Origin: Methyloversatilis sp.
Lineage (GTDB): Bacteria > Pseudomonadota > Gammaproteobacteria > Burkholderiales > Rhodocyclaceae
NCBI RefSeq assembly: GCF_030696805.1
Contig: NZ_JAUYRO010000095.1
Span: 96,308 to 160,307 of the forward strand
DNA length: 64,000 bases
Direction of reading: 5' to 3'
A program made the translations under genes and the position numbers. This document shows, piece by piece, positions 20,953-32,011 of this stretch. Position 1 is the first letter of the stretch; every line of letters begins with the position of its first letter. The notes under the pieces were generated by a model. The model ran no database searches, was not told the DNA's origin, and saw only the letters and a list, made by a program, of their open reading frames with translations.

Positions 20953-21432
20953 ATGGCCGAAGAAGCAGTGCAACCCCAACAGCCCACGGGCCCGGTGTTT
21001 TCCATCGAGAAGATCTACGTCAAGGACCTGTCGCTCGAAGTCCCGAACGCGCCGGAAATTTTCCTGACCCGCGAAAACCCGACCGTGCAGATCCAGCTGC
21101 AGACCGAGGGCAAGGCCGTGCAGGAAGGCGTGTTCAACGTGACGCTGACCGTCACCGTCACCGCCAAGCTTGAAGAGAAGACGATGTTCCTGGTTGAAGT
21201 CCGTCAGGCCGGCATCTTCCAGATCCGCAACGTCCCGGCCGAAGACATCCAGCCGATCCTCGGCATCGCCTGCCCGACCATCCTCTTCCCGTACGCCCGT
21301 GAAAGCGTGTCGGATGCAGTCAATCGCGCCGGCTTCCCGCCGGTCGTGCTGGCACCGGTCAATTTTGAATCGATCTACCAGCAACGCATGCAGCAGCCGC
21401 CCGAAGGCCAGAACGGCGCCACGGTGCAGTGA
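20953..21432 (+). CDS. secB: Protein-export chaperone SecB
   Basis: [23 protein letters not shown]...[42 protein letters not shown]. Confidence 0.97.
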   Translation: MAEEAVQPQQPTGPVFSIEKIYVKDLSLEVPNAPEIFLTRENPTVQIQLQTEGKAVQEGVFNVTLTVTVTAKLEEKTMFLVEVRQAGIFQIRNVPAEDIQPILGIACPTILFPYARESVSDAVNRAGFPPVVLAPVNFESIYQQRMQQPPEGQNGATVQ

Positions 21433-21878
21433 TGAAGCAGGCCGCGTGTGCGGCACTGGTCGCCCTCGTCTGTCCGCCTGTCGTGCAGGCGGCGGGCGTC
21501 GAGTACCGGTCGTTGTCGGACGTTGCGGTCATGTACGACGCGCCGTCGCGGCAGGCGCGTCAGCAGTTCGTCATCGCACGCCACACGCCGGTCGAGGTGG
21601 TGCGCAGCCAGACCGGATGGGTCAAGGTGCGCGAGCCGGGCGGCATGCTGGCCTGGGTCGAGGCGGCTTCGCTGGCACCTGCACGCATGGTGATTGTCAC
21701 CGCCGAGCGCGCGCGCGTCCTGGTCCGTGCAGAAGACGACGCACCGCTGGTGTTCGAAGCGGAACGCCGCGTACTGCTCGAACCACTGACCGAAGCGGCG
21801 CCCGCAGGCTGGGCGAAGGTGAAGCATCGTGACGGCCAGAGCGGTTTCGTGCGCATCTCCCAGGTCTGGGGGCTGTGA
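21432..21878 (+). CDS. SH3-domain exported protein
   Basis: Signal peptide then [57 protein letters not shown]; between secB and gpsA. Confidence 0.8.
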   Translation: MKQAACAALVALVCPPVVQAAGVEYRSLSDVAVMYDAPSRQARQQFVIARHTPVEVVRSQTGWVKVREPGGMLAWVEAASLAPARMVIVTAERARVLVRAEDDAPLVFEAERRVLLEPLTEAAPAGWAKVKHRDGQSGFVRISQVWGL

Positions 21879-21894
21879 GCCGGGTTTCGCCGAA

Positions 21895-22887
21895 ATGAAG
21901 CTGTGCGTGATGGGCGCCGGCGCCTGGGGTACGGCGCTTGCTGTCGCCTATGCGCCGGATCACGACGTGACGCTGTGGACACGCGATGCTGACCATGCGC
22001 GGTCGCTGCACAGTACGCGTTGCAACGAACGTTATCTGCCCGGCATTGCGCTGCCGCCGGGCATTGCGGTGTCGTCCGACGCTGCGTCTGCGCTGAACGG
22101 CTGTGATCTGGCGCTGATCGCGACGCCGATCGCCGGCCTGCGTGCAGCGCTCGAAGCGGTTGCGCGCAGCAGCGTGTCCGCCGTCCTGTGGGCCTGCAAG
22201 GGGTTCGAACGCGGCAGCGGTCTGCTGCCGCACCAAGTTGCGCGGGACATCCTGCCGGCGCACATTTCGCGCGGCGCCTTCAGCGGGCCCAGTTTTGCGA
22301 TCGAGGTGGCACGCGGCCTGCCGACTGCGATCACCGTGGCGAGCGACGACATCGCGTTCGCGAGCTGGCTGGTCGCCTCGCTGCACAGTCCCCGGCTGCG
22401 GCTGTATGCCAACGACGACCTGATCGGCGTCGAGGTCGGTGGCGCAGTCAAGAACGTCATGGCGATCGCCACCGGAGTGTGCGATGGGCTCGGATTCGGC
22501 ATGAACGCGCGGGCCGCGCTGATCACCCGCGGTCTGGCCGAAATCGCCCGCCTGGGCGTGGCGCTTGGCGGCCGCAGCCAGACCTTCATGGGACTGGCCG
22601 GCATGGGCGACCTCATCCTCACCTGCACCGGCGATCTGTCACGCAACCGGCGCGTCGGCCTGTTGCTGGCCGAAGGGCGTTCGCTGGATGAGGTATTGAC
22701 CACGCTGGGTCATGTGGCAGAAGGGGTGCCGACCGCACGCGAGGCGGCCGCGCTGGCCGAGCGCATGCAGGTCGACATGCCGATCACGCAGGCGGTGGCG
22801 GCGGTGCTCGACGGGCGGCTGGCTGCAGCCGACGCAGTGGAAAACCTGTTGTCGCGTGATCCGAAAGCGGAAACGCCGCCGCTGTAG
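21895..22887 (+). CDS. gpsA: Glycerol-3-phosphate dehydrogenase (NAD(P)+)
   Basis: [31 protein letters not shown]...[19 protein letters not shown]...[32 protein letters not shown]. Confidence 0.97.
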   Translation: MKLCVMGAGAWGTALAVAYAPDHDVTLWTRDADHARSLHSTRCNERYLPGIALPPGIAVSSDAASALNGCDLALIATPIAGLRAALEAVARSSVSAVLWACKGFERGSGLLPHQVARDILPAHISRGAFSGPSFAIEVARGLPTAITVASDDIAFASWLVASLHSPRLRLYANDDLIGVEVGGAVKNVMAIATGVCDGLGFGMNARAALITRGLAEIARLGVALGGRSQTFMGLAGMGDLILTCTGDLSRNRRVGLLLAEGRSLDEVLTTLGHVAEGVPTAREAAALAERMQVDMPITQAVAAVLDGRLAAADAVENLLSRDPKAETPPL

Positions 22888-22893
22888 CCTCGT

Positions 22894-23376
22894 TCACGGC
22901 GTCGCCGCGCCAGCGAAGTCGGTTTGGCGCCATGCTTCATAGGCGACGATGGCCACCGAATTGCTCAGATTCAGGCTGCGGCTTTCCGGCTGCATCGGGA
23001 TTCGCAGTCGCTGTGCCACCGGCACAGTGTCGAGCAGCGCGCCGGGCAGACCGGCGGTTTCCTGACCGAACAGGAAAATGTCGCCGGAGCGATAGTGCGG
23101 CGCCGTATGTGCCGTGCGCCCGCGCGTGCTCAGGGCATAAAGCCGCGGATCGTCGGGCTGCAGCGCCAGTTCGTCCGACAGCGCGGCCCAATCCTCATGC
23201 ACCGTCACATTCACCAGGTCGCGGTAGTCCATGCCGGCACGCGCGAGGTGCTTGTCGGTGATTTCGAAGCCGAGCGGCTTCACCAGATGCAGCCTGAACC
23301 CGCCGTTGGCGCACAGCCGCATCACGTTGCCGGTGTTGGGTGGTATTTCGGGCTGGTACAGGACGATGTGGAACAT
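22894..23376 (-). CDS. trmL: tRNA (cytidine(34)-2'-O)-methyltransferase
   Basis: MFHIVLYQPEIPPNTGNVMRLCANGGFRLHLVKPLGF...FLFGQETAGLP...RIPMQPESRSLNLSNSVAIVAYEAWRQ. Confidence 0.96.
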   Translation of the reverse strand: MFHIVLYQPEIPPNTGNVMRLCANGGFRLHLVKPLGFEITDKHLARAGMDYRDLVNVTVHEDWAALSDELALQPDDPRLYALSTRGRTAHTAPHYRSGDIFLFGQETAGLPGALLDTVPVAQRLRIPMQPESRSLNLSNSVAIVAYEAWRQTDFAGAATP

Positions 23377-23428
23377 GGGCGCGCGCCGGGTCGGGGAACG
23401 CGATTGTGCCGTGGCGGGGCGGGTGAAG

Positions 23429-24136
23429 CTACTTCCCGCGCAGCCGTGGCGTGCGCGCCAGCACCAGATTGGTCACCGTCAGCGCGCCGGCTGCCTTCAG
23501 CATGCGTGCCACCTCGTGCAGGCTCGCGCCGGTGGTCAGCACGTCATCCAGCACTGCGACATGCCGGCCCGCCACCTCGGTGCGCACCGCAAATGCGCCG
23601 CGCACGTTGCGCCGTCGCTGCGACCACGCGAGATCGCGCTGCGGCGGCGTGTCGTAGAGGCGCACCAGACCGAAGGCATCGAAGTTCAGCTGGCCGAGCC
23701 GACCGAGCGCGCGGCCGATCTCGACCGACTGGTTGAAGCCGCGCTCGCGCAGACGGTTCGGGTGTAACGGCATGGCCAGCAGCAGATCACAGGGCGGCAG
23801 GCCGAGCGCGTGCAGCTCGTGCGCGAACCAGATGGCCAATGGCAGGCGGGCGCGGAACTTCAGCTCATGGATCAACTGGTCGGCAGGTTCCGCGTACGCC
23901 CAGACAGCCAGCGTCGCGTCGAAGGCCGGCGGATGCTTCAGGCAGCGGCCGCACACGTCGGCGGTTGGAACCGGCAGCGCGCAGATCGGGCAATGCGCCG
24001 CGGGCAGACGCGGCAACTCGTCATGGCATCCGGCGCACAACAGCGCATCGCCCGATGGCAGGCCGCACAGTCGGCAGTCCTGCGGCATCAATCGTCTGCG
24101 CACGGCCTGCGCAGCGGCGATTACGCGGTGCAACAT
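23429..24136 (-). CDS. comF: ComF family phosphoribosyltransferase
   Basis: [22 protein letters not shown]...[22 protein letters not shown]...[26 protein letters not shown]. Confidence 0.93.
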   Translation of the reverse strand: MLHRVIAAAQAVRRRLMPQDCRLCGLPSGDALLCAGCHDELPRLPAAHCPICALPVPTADVCGRCLKHPPAFDATLAVWAYAEPADQLIHELKFRARLPLAIWFAHELHALGLPPCDLLLAMPLHPNRLRERGFNQSVEIGRALGRLGQLNFDAFGLVRLYDTPPQRDLAWSQRRRNVRGAFAVRTEVAGRHVAVLDDVLTTGASLHEVARMLKAAGALTVTNLVLARTPRLRGK

Positions 24137-24207
24137 GGGCAGGCCGTTTTCGCGGAAAATGCGGGCTTCGCCGTTTCGGCGCCGATGCGCCCGCCAGACT
24201 TCACATC

Positions 24208-25188
24208 ATGCATACCCAGGTCATCCATCTTCCGCCGTCCTCCCGTTCGCAAGTGCCCCAGCGCTGGACCACCGAACAGGTCGAGGCGCTGTTCGCGCTG
24301 CCTTTCGCCGATCTGATGTTCCGAGCGCAGCAGGTGCATCGCGAGCATTTTGATCCCAATGCCATACAACGATCCACCCTGCTGTCGATCAAGACCGGCG
24401 GCTGCCCGGAAGACTGCGGCTATTGCCCGCAGTCGGTGCGCCACGACACCGGCGTCACCAGCCAGGACCTGCTGCCGGTCGAAGAGGTGCTGGCGGCTGC
24501 CCGCGCCGCGCGCGATGCCGGTGCGACGCGCTTCTGCATGGGCGCCGCCTGGCGCGGCCCGAAGGACCGCGATGTCGAAGCGGTGGCTGAAATGATTTCG
24601 GCGGTGAAGGGGCTGGGTCTGGAAACGTGCGCCACGCTGGGCATGCTGCGCGAAGGTCAGGCCGAAACGCTGAAGAAGGCGGGGCTGGATTACTACAATC
24701 ACAACATCGACACCGCTCCGGAGTTCTACGGCGACGTCATCGGTACGCGCACTCAGGAAGACCGCTTCGACACGCTGGAAGCGGTGCGCGAAGCCGGCAT
24801 GAACGTGTGCTGCGGCGGCATTGTCGGCATGGGCGAATCGCGCCGTGGCCGTGCCGGCTTGATCGCCACGCTGGCCAGCATGGATACACCGCCCGAATCG
24901 GTGCCGATCAACAACCTGGTCAAGGTCGAAGGCACGCCGCTGGCCGATACGCCGGATCTTGATCCGTTCGAATTCGTGCGTACCATCGCCTGCGCCCGCA
25001 TCACGATGCCGAAGAGTCACGTCCGCCTGTCGGCCGGGCGCGAAGCGATGAACGACCAGATGCAGGCGCTGTGCTTTCTGGCCGGTGCCAATTCCATCTT
25101 CTACGGCGACAGGCTGCTGACCACCGGCAACCCGCAGGCCGACAACGACCGCCGGCTGCTGGAGCGGCTGGGCATCCAGTCGGTCTGA
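24208..25188 (+). CDS. bioB: Biotin synthase
   Basis: [24 protein letters not shown]...[47 protein letters not shown]. Confidence 0.97.
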   Translation: MHTQVIHLPPSSRSQVPQRWTTEQVEALFALPFADLMFRAQQVHREHFDPNAIQRSTLLSIKTGGCPEDCGYCPQSVRHDTGVTSQDLLPVEEVLAAARAARDAGATRFCMGAAWRGPKDRDVEAVAEMISAVKGLGLETCATLGMLREGQAETLKKAGLDYYNHNIDTAPEFYGDVIGTRTQEDRFDTLEAVREAGMNVCCGGIVGMGESRRGRAGLIATLASMDTPPESVPINNLVKVEGTPLADTPDLDPFEFVRTIACARITMPKSHVRLSAGREAMNDQMQALCFLAGANSIFYGDRLLTTGNPQADNDRRLLERLGIQSV

Positions 25189-26108
25189 GCGCGGAGCGCA
25201 CGACCATCGCCGCTGCGGTTCCGCCCGACCTCGCACTCGATGCGCGCGCGGTGGCGCGCGGCTTCGAGCGTGCCGCCGCGCGTTTCGACGACGCGGCGGT
25301 GCTGCATCGCGAAGTGGCCCGGCGCATGGCCGAGCGGCTTGACATGGTCATGTTGAAGCCGGCCCGCCTGCTCGATCTGGGCTGCGGCAGCGGCGCCGAT
25401 CTGCAGCCGCTGCGCGCCCGCTACCCCGACATGCAGATGATCGGCGTCGACCGTTCGGCCGCCATGCTCGCGCGGGCAGCGACCCGCACACCGCGCTGGC
25501 GGCGCTGGCTGCCCGGGGTGCTGGGCGGCAGCCAGACCGCGCTGGTGCGTGCCGACATCGCGCGCCTGCCGATTGCGCCGCGCAGCATCGACATGGTGTG
25601 GTCCAACATGGCGCTGCACTGGCAGGCGGACCTGCCGGCGACACTGCGCGAAGTGCAGCGCTGCGTGCGCGTCGACGGGCTGTTCATGTTTTCCATGCTC
25701 GGCCCGGACACGCTGCGCGAACTGCGTGGCGCGCTGGCCGAAGCCGGACTGCCGTTGCGCGCACATCGATTCATCGACATGCACGATGTCGGCGACATGC
25801 TGGTCGAGTCGGGCTTCGCCGAACCGGTGATGGACATGGAGCACATCACGCTGACCTTCGACACGCCGACCGCGCTGTACCGCGATCTGGCCGATACCGG
25901 CGGCCACTGCGCATTGGCCGCACGGCCGCGCGGACTGCTGACGCCGCGTGCCCGTGCGCGGCTCGATGACGCGCTGTTGCGGCTGCGCGACGACGGCCGC
26001 CTGCCGGCAACGATGGAGATCATCTACGGCCACGCCTGGCGCGGCGAGCCGCGCCAGACCGAAGACGGCCGCGCGATCATCCAGTTCGAACGCGGCCGCC
26101 GGCTATGA
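25185..26108 (+). CDS. bioC: Malonyl-[ACP] O-methyltransferase BioC (start uncertain; no ATG near expected N-terminus)
   Basis: [47 protein letters not shown]...[42 protein letters not shown]; directly after bioB. Confidence 0.88.
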   Translation: MSAERTTIAAAVPPDLALDARAVARGFERAAARFDDAAVLHREVARRMAERLDMVMLKPARLLDLGCGSGADLQPLRARYPDMQMIGVDRSAAMLARAATRTPRWRRWLPGVLGGSQTALVRADIARLPIAPRSIDMVWSNMALHWQADLPATLREVQRCVRVDGLFMFSMLGPDTLRELRGALAEAGLPLRAHRFIDMHDVGDMLVESGFAEPVMDMEHITLTFDTPTALYRDLADTGGHCALAARPRGLLTPRARARLDDALLRLRDDGRLPATMEIIYGHAWRGEPRQTEDGRAIIQFERGRRL

Positions 26109-26278
26109 AGCGCAAGGACGCCGTGCGGGTCAGCGCCAAGGGACGCAGCCTGAAGCCGCGCAACCCGCTGGCCACTGCGGCGCTGATGAAAAAGGGCGGC
26201 GAGCACGCCCGGCAAGACAAGAAGGCCAGCCGCGCGCGGCTCAAATCCGGTCTGCGCAAGACGACGGACGGCGACTGA
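26105..26278 (+). CDS. Small basic conserved-looking protein (57 aa)
   Basis: [61 protein letters not shown] overlap with bioC stop. Below the ORF-track length cutoff. Confidence 0.65.
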   Translation: MKRKDAVRVSAKGRSLKPRNPLATAALMKKGGEHARQDKKASRARLKSGLRKTTDGD

Positions 26279-26439
26279 CGATGTCGCCATCGGCCCGGCT
26301 CACGCTGCTGATGCGCGTCGCCGAGGCGCTGGGGTCTGTCCGCGTTTAATCGCGGCCCGCGCGCGATTCAGTTTCAATTGACCCTGGTATTTTCGGTAAC
26401 GAAATGGCCGGCCGTGTCGGGCGTCGGCGCGGGGTCGTC

Positions 26440-26756
26440 GATATGAGGGTTACCTCGGGCCTGCTGTGCCTGGCTGGCCGGAGCTGTACAACACGGCAGT
26501 CATGGCTGATTCGGCCTCGCTGACCGCCGGCCTGGTGCATGCTGCGCCGGCGGCACGGCGCGCTGCGGCGATGGCGCTGTATTCGCTCGGCGGCTTCGGC
26601 GCCGGCTTCATCGCGCCGCGGGTGTTCGGTGGCGTGCTCGACATGACCGGGGGTATCTCTTCCCCTGTGGCATGGACCTTCGCCTGCGGCACGCTGGGCG
26701 TCGGTTGCCTGCTGGGGGCGCTGTCGGCGCTGCGTCGCCCGGGCGCTGCGGCATAG
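26440..26756 (+). pseudogene. Remnant of an MFS transporter (C-terminal helices only)
   Basis: PELYNTAVMADSASLTAGLVHAAPAARRAAAMALYSLGGFGAGFIAPRVFGGVLDMTGG...FACGTLGVGCLLGALSAL resembles the last helices of an MFS permease; no N-terminal part upstream; apparent frame change near 26465. Confidence 0.6.
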
Positions 26757-26882
26757 TCCGTTCAGACCATGCCGCAGGGTTTTCGCGGCCACAGTCCGGT
26801 CATCTTCGCGCCCTAACCTCCGGCTCACACAGTCGGGTGCCGCTGCGCGCCCGCCGTCTGACAACGATTCCGGAGATGTCCC

Positions 26883-28823
26883 ATGAACGCCACCCTCGTC
26901 GTGCGCAAGCACACGCTTGCCATCCTGATTTCGTCGCTGTTCGCCGGCCCGGCGCTGGCCGAAGGTCTCACGCTGCTGCATGTCGGTGACCAGGAGTCCT
27001 GGCTGCTGTCGGCGCAGGGCAACCTGCGTGACAACGCCTCGCAGGCCGTGTCGTTCTACGGCGGCGTCGACCGCCTCGCCAGCGTCATGTTCGCCGCCGA
27101 GTCGGCCGCCGAACTGGCCGGCAACACGGTGTTCAAGCTCAACGCGGGTGACGCCTTCCTGCCCGGGCCCCGCCTGAACGCCAGCTTCGCCAATCTGGGC
27201 TCGGCCTACATCGATGGCGGTCAGGATTTCTACGACGCCATCGCGATGCGCCACATCGGCTTCGATGCGGCCGTGTTCGGCAATCATGAATTCGATCTCG
27301 GCCCGGACGTCGCGGCGCGCTTCGCCCAGGTTTCAGGCACCACCTACCTGTCGTCCAACCTCAACTTCAGCGCCACGCCCGCATTCGCGTCGCTCGCCGC
27401 GACCGGCACGGTCGCGCCCTACACGCTGCTGAGCACGAATGGCGGCAACAAGGTTGCGGTGGTCGGTGTCACGACACCGCGGCTGCCGAACATCAGTTCG
27501 CCGGGTGCGGTGAATCTGACCGGGGGCTGGAGCGCAGGCAATACCGAGACGCAGAACCTGCAGGCGCTGGTGCCTTTCGTACAGCAGCAGATCGATGCCG
27601 CGCGCGCAGAAGGTGCAGGCAGCGTCATCGTGATCAGCCACCTGCAGAACGCCGCCAACGAGCGCGACGTGCTGATCCCCGGTCTGCGCGGCGTCGATGT
27701 CGTGCTGTCCGGCGGCGGCCACGAATTGATGGCCGATGCCGACGATGTGCTGATTCCGAACGATGTGCGCGCCATCACCGGCTTGCCGCAGATGATCGCG
27801 GATGCCGATGGCAAAGGCGTGGCCATGGTGACCTCGAACTTCGGCAACCGTTACGTCGGAGAACTGAACCTCACGCTGCACGACACGACCGGTGTCGTGA
27901 CCGCGATCAACGGCGCCAATCTGTACCGCGTGTCCGGCGCTCAGACCGATGCAGTCGTGGGCGACAGCTTCCTGAAGACCGCGGTGGTCGATCCGGTCCA
28001 GATGTACGTCAATGATCTCAATGCGACCGTGATCGGGACGTCGGACGTGTTCCTGAACGGAGCACGCGGCGCGGCGGGTACGCCCGGCAGCTTCCAGGCA
28101 GGTGTGCGCAATGCGGAAACGAATCTGGGCAATCTGGTTGCCGATGCCATGCGTCATGCCGGCGGCACCGACATCGCGATCCAGAACGGCGGCGGCATCC
28201 GTACTTCGATCAGCGTCGGCAACGTCAGCGTGGGCAACACGTTTGACGTGCTGCCCTTCACCAATCTGGTCGATGTCGCACCGAGCGTCGATGCGGAGCA
28301 GCTGAAGACCATCATGGAGCATTCGGTTGCCAACGCATCGGCCAGCGGCAGTGCTGACGGCCGCTTTGCCCAGGTGTCCGGCATGCGTGTCGTGTATGAC
28401 ACGACGCGGGCGTCGGGCGACCGCATCGTCAGCATCGTGCTCGATGACGGCACCGTGCTGGTGCAGAACGGTGAAGTCGTGGAAGGCGCACGCAGCTTCT
28501 CGCTGACCACGATCGACTTCACCGCCAACGGTGGCGACGGTTACCCGTTCGCGGCTGCCGGCATCGAATTCGAGAATGCCGTCAGTTCGATCACCTACCA
28601 GCAGGCGCTGCAGGAATACATCACCGACGCAATCTCGGAAGGCGGTCTGGGCGGCGTCATCAGTGCCAGCCGCTACGGCGTCGCCGATCCGCTCGACCCG
28701 GCAGGTCGCCTGGTCGACCTGGCGATCTCGCCGGTGCCGGAAGCCGATACATGGGCCATGCTGCTGGCCGGCCTGGGCCTGCTCGGCGTGTTTGCCCGCC
28801 GCCGCAACGCCGTCGCTGTCTGA
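26883..28823 (+). CDS. 5'-nucleotidase/metallophosphoesterase family protein with PEP-CTERM sorting signal
   Basis: FGNHEFDLGPDVAARFAQ (calcineurin-like), IQNGGGIRTSISVGNVSVGNTFDVLPFTNLV (5'-nucleotidase C domain), C-terminus VPEADTWAMLLAGLGLLGVFARRR. Confidence 0.9.
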   Translation: MNATLVVRKHTLAILISSLFAGPALAEGLTLLHVGDQESWLLSAQGNLRDNASQAVSFYGGVDRLASVMFAAESAAELAGNTVFKLNAGDAFLPGPRLNASFANLGSAYIDGGQDFYDAIAMRHIGFDAAVFGNHEFDLGPDVAARFAQVSGTTYLSSNLNFSATPAFASLAATGTVAPYTLLSTNGGNKVAVVGVTTPRLPNISSPGAVNLTGGWSAGNTETQNLQALVPFVQQQIDAARAEGAGSVIVISHLQNAANERDVLIPGLRGVDVVLSGGGHELMADADDVLIPNDVRAITGLPQMIADADGKGVAMVTSNFGNRYVGELNLTLHDTTGVVTAINGANLYRVSGAQTDAVVGDSFLKTAVVDPVQMYVNDLNATVIGTSDVFLNGARGAAGTPGSFQAGVRNAETNLGNLVADAMRHAGGTDIAIQNGGGIRTSISVGNVSVGNTFDVLPFTNLVDVAPSVDAEQLKTIMEHSVANASASGSADGRFAQVSGMRVVYDTTRASGDRIVSIVLDDGTVLVQNGEVVEGARSFSLTTIDFTANGGDGYPFAAAGIEFENAVSSITYQQALQEYITDAISEGGLGGVISASRYGVADPLDPAGRLVDLAISPVPEADTWAMLLAGLGLLGVFARRRNAVAV

Positions 28824-28896
28824 TTCAGCCTCCCGGCCCGTCCGCTATCGCCGGCGGGCCGCTTCGATTACCCTGCCCGTCTTGCTGGAAACTCAA

Positions 28897-31800
28897 ATGT
28901 CATCAAACGACCGCATCGTTTCGCCCCGACTTGCCCTGACGCTGGCCATCGTCGGTCTGTTCGCCTCGGCTGCGCAGGCCGACAACACACCGCAAACCCT
29001 GCCGTTTGCGCAGGACTGGACGAACATCGGCCTGATCACGGCCAATGACAACTGGAGCGGCGTGCCCGGCATCACCGGCTACCGCGGCGATGAGCTGACC
29101 AGCGCAACCGGCGTCGATCCGCAGACCATCACGGCCGATGGCACCACGTCGCCGGTCGACGTGAATGCCAACCAGACCAATCCGAACACCTTCAGTACCG
29201 GTGGCGTCACCGAGTTCCACCTGACCGATCCGGTCGTCGCACTGACCGGCTCCGGCACCGCCGATGCGCCGTTCATCCTGCTGTCGCTGAACACCACCGG
29301 CCACAGCGGCATCGTCGTGCGCTATGACCTGCGCGATCTCGACGGCTCGGCCGACAACGCACAACAGCAAGTGGCACTGCAGTACCGCATCGGCGCCAGC
29401 GGCAGCTTCATCAATGTGCCGGAAGGCTATGTTGCCGACGCCACCGAAGGTCCGTCGCTGGCTGTCAAGGTAACGCCGGTGCAGGTGACGCTGCCGGCCG
29501 CCGCCGACAACCAGCCGCTGCTGCAACTGCGCGTGATCACGACCAACGCGCCGGGCAACGACGAGTGGGTCGGCATCGACAATATTTCGGTGCAGGGTGG
29601 TGGCACGGGGGCGGTGAATCAACCCATCGTGACCACCTGCCCGGCGCTTGCGATTCAGGCCGGCGAAGCAGGCAGCGTGATGGTGGCTGCCAGCGACGCC
29701 GACAGCGTCGTCGAGGCTTTCTCGCTGACCGGTGCGCTGCCGGATGGCGTGACGGTCGACGGTTTCGCACCGGCGACCGCCGACGGCGGCAGCGCGTCGG
29801 CGCAGGTCAGCGTTGCGGCGGGTACCGCATCCGGCCAGTACAGCATCGGTCTGCGTTTTACGAACAACGAGGCGCAGGAAGGAACGTGCAGTGTCGATAT
29901 CACGGTCGCTGCGCCGGCCGCCATCGTGCCCATCCCGGCGATCCAGGGCAGCGGTGACGCCAGCCCGCTGAACGGTCAGGTCGTCACTACCGAGGGCGTG
30001 GTCAGTGCCGTGTTCCCCGGACTGTCGGGTTACACCTTGCAGGACGCATCAGGCGACGGCGACGTCAGCACGTCAGATGGCATTTTCGTGTATGCCCCGG
30101 GCAACACGGCAATCGTTGGTCAGCGGCTGCGTCTGACGGCGAGTGTCACCGAATTCAACACGGTGACCCAGCTCACGTCGCCGAGCGCCATACAGGTGCT
30201 GGGTAGCGGCGTGTCGATCACGCCAACCGACATCGTGCTGCCGGAAGCATTCGAGGGCGAACTCGAGCGCTACGAAGGCATGCTGGTCCGTATCGTGTCG
30301 CCGCTCACCGTGTCGCAGAATTACTTCCAGGGCCGCTACGGTCAGGTCACGCTGTCGGCCGAAGGCCGCCTGGAAATCCCGACCAACCGCCACCCGGCCG
30401 GCAGCGCGGAGGCGCTGGCGCTGCGCGACGAGAATGCACGTCGCCGCATCGTGCTCGACGACGGCAGGACTGCGCAGAACCCGAATCCCATCCCCTTCAT
30501 CGGCGCCGACAACACGCTGCGCGCCGGCGACACCGTGGAAATGCTGACTGGCGTGATCGATCATGGCCTGATCACCGCGTCGAGTACCGGGCCGCGCGAC
30601 TACAAGATCCATCCGGCCGTCGAACCCGTATTCGAGCGGACACACCCCCGTACTGCTTTCCCCGAGCCGGTTGGCGGCAATGTGAAGGTGGCCAGCTTCA
30701 ATGTGCTGAACTACTTCAGCACGATCGACCAGGCCGGTGCTTCGTGCTTCCCGACCGGCACGCGCAGCGATTGCCGCGGCGCCGACAGCGCACTCGAATT
30801 CACCCGTCAGCGCGACAAGATCGTCGCCGCGCTGCGGGCGATGGATGCCGATGTGGTCGGCCTGATCGAAATCGAGAACAACGGTCAGGGCGCGGTGAAC
30901 GATCTGGTGGCCGCGCTGAACGCAGCCTACGGCGCCAATGTGTATGCCGCGGTCGGTCTGCCGGTCGGCGGAAGCGGTACCGACGCCATCCGTCAGGCCA
31001 TGATTTACAAGCCGACGAAGGTCACACCGGTCGGCAGCGCGGTCAGCGACACGGCGACGGTCCACAGCCGCCCGCCGCTGGCGCAGACCTTCGCCGCGGC
31101 CAACGGCGAGCGCTTCACCGTCGTCGTCAATCATTTCAAGTCGAAGGGCTGCGGCGACGCCGCCGGGGCCGAAGCCGATCAGGGTGACGGTCAGGGTTGC
31201 TGGAATCCGCTGCGCGTGCAGCAGGCGGCAGCGCTGCAGACCTTCATCCAGCAATTGCCCGGTCAAGGTGGCGCCGCCGACATGCTGGTCATCGGCGACC
31301 TGAACGCGTATGCGAAGGAAGATCCCATCCTTGCGCTGACCTCGGCCGGTCTGACCGATCTTGCTGCAGGTATCGAGCTCAACTACACCTACACCTTCGA
31401 CGGTGAAAGTGGCGCGCTCGACCATGCGCTGGCCAGCGCCGCGCTGGCCGGCAAGGTAAGTGGCGTCACGCAGTGGCACATCAATACCGACGAGCCATTC
31501 GTGATCGACTACAACACCGAGTTCAAGCCGCAGGACCTGTACGCGCCGACCGCCTTCCGCTCGTCGGACCACGATCCGGTCATCATCGGTCTGAACCTGC
31601 TGCGCACGATCAACGGCGGCGCCGGTCGCGACACGCTGACCGGCACACCGGGCGATGACGTCATCACCGGCGGCGAAGGCGCAGACCTGCTGACTGGCGG
31701 CGGCGGTGCGGACACCTTCGTCTATCAGAGCGTACGCGACGCGCTCGACACCATCACCGACTTCGACCCGCAGCAGGACAGGCTGGATGTGCGCCTGCTG

Positions 31801-31986
31801 CTGGCCGGCGTCACGACCGGCAGCGACCCGCTGACCAGCGGCCACATCAGCTTGCGTCAGAGCGGTGCGAACACGATGGTGCTGTTCGACGCCGATGGGT
31901 CTGCCGGTCGCGCCGCTGCCCGTCCGCTGGTGATCCTGCGCAACGTGCTGCCCGCCCAGCTGGGCAGCGCCACCTTCCTCTACTGA
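28897..31986 (+). CDS. ExeM/NucH-family extracellular endonuclease with C-terminal RTX calcium-binding repeats
   Basis: NVKVASFNVLNYFSTIDQ...DVVGLIEIENNG...VVNHFKSKGCGD...SSDHDPVIIGL and GGAGRDTLTGTPGDDVITGGEGADLLTGGGGADTFVYQS. Confidence 0.9.
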   Translation: MSSNDRIVSPRLALTLAIVGLFASAAQADNTPQTLPFAQDWTNIGLITANDNWSGVPGITGYRGDELTSATGVDPQTITADGTTSPVDVNANQTNPNTFSTGGVTEFHLTDPVVALTGSGTADAPFILLSLNTTGHSGIVVRYDLRDLDGSADNAQQQVALQYRIGASGSFINVPEGYVADATEGPSLAVKVTPVQVTLPAAADNQPLLQLRVITTNAPGNDEWVGIDNISVQGGGTGAVNQPIVTTCPALAIQAGEAGSVMVAASDADSVVEAFSLTGALPDGVTVDGFAPATADGGSASAQVSVAAGTASGQYSIGLRFTNNEAQEGTCSVDITVAAPAAIVPIPAIQGSGDASPLNGQVVTTEGVVSAVFPGLSGYTLQDASGDGDVSTSDGIFVYAPGNTAIVGQRLRLTASVTEFNTVTQLTSPSAIQVLGSGVSITPTDIVLPEAFEGELERYEGMLVRIVSPLTVSQNYFQGRYGQVTLSAEGRLEIPTNRHPAGSAEALALRDENARRRIVLDDGRTAQNPNPIPFIGADNTLRAGDTVEMLTGVIDHGLITASSTGPRDYKIHPAVEPVFERTHPRTAFPEPVGGNVKVASFNVLNYFSTIDQAGASCFPTGTRSDCRGADSALEFTRQRDKIVAALRAMDADVVGLIEIENNGQGAVNDLVAALNAAYGANVYAAVGLPVGGSGTDAIRQAMIYKPTKVTPVGSAVSDTATVHSRPPLAQTFAAANGERFTVVVNHFKSKGCGDAAGAEADQGDGQGCWNPLRVQQAAALQTFIQQLPGQGGAADMLVIGDLNAYAKEDPILALTSAGLTDLAAGIELNYTYTFDGESGALDHALASAALAGKVSGVTQWHINTDEPFVIDYNTEFKPQDLYAPTAFRSSDHDPVIIGLNLLRTINGGAGRDTLTGTPGDDVITGGEGADLLTGGGGADTFVYQSVRDALDTITDFDPQQDRLDVRLLLAGVTTGSDPLTSGHISLRQSGANTMVLFDADGSAGRAAARPLVILRNVLPAQLGSATFLY

Positions 31987-32011
31987 ACACCGACTTTCCG
32001 GAGATTCGAAC

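Noticed and set aside
26346-27287. 313-aa minus ORF
   Set aside because: Antisense to the MFS remnant and nucleotidase start; no domain signal.
28531-28896. N-terminal extension of the nuclease ORF
   Set aside because: Overlaps the nucleotidase CDS in another frame; the real start with signal peptide is ATG at 28897.
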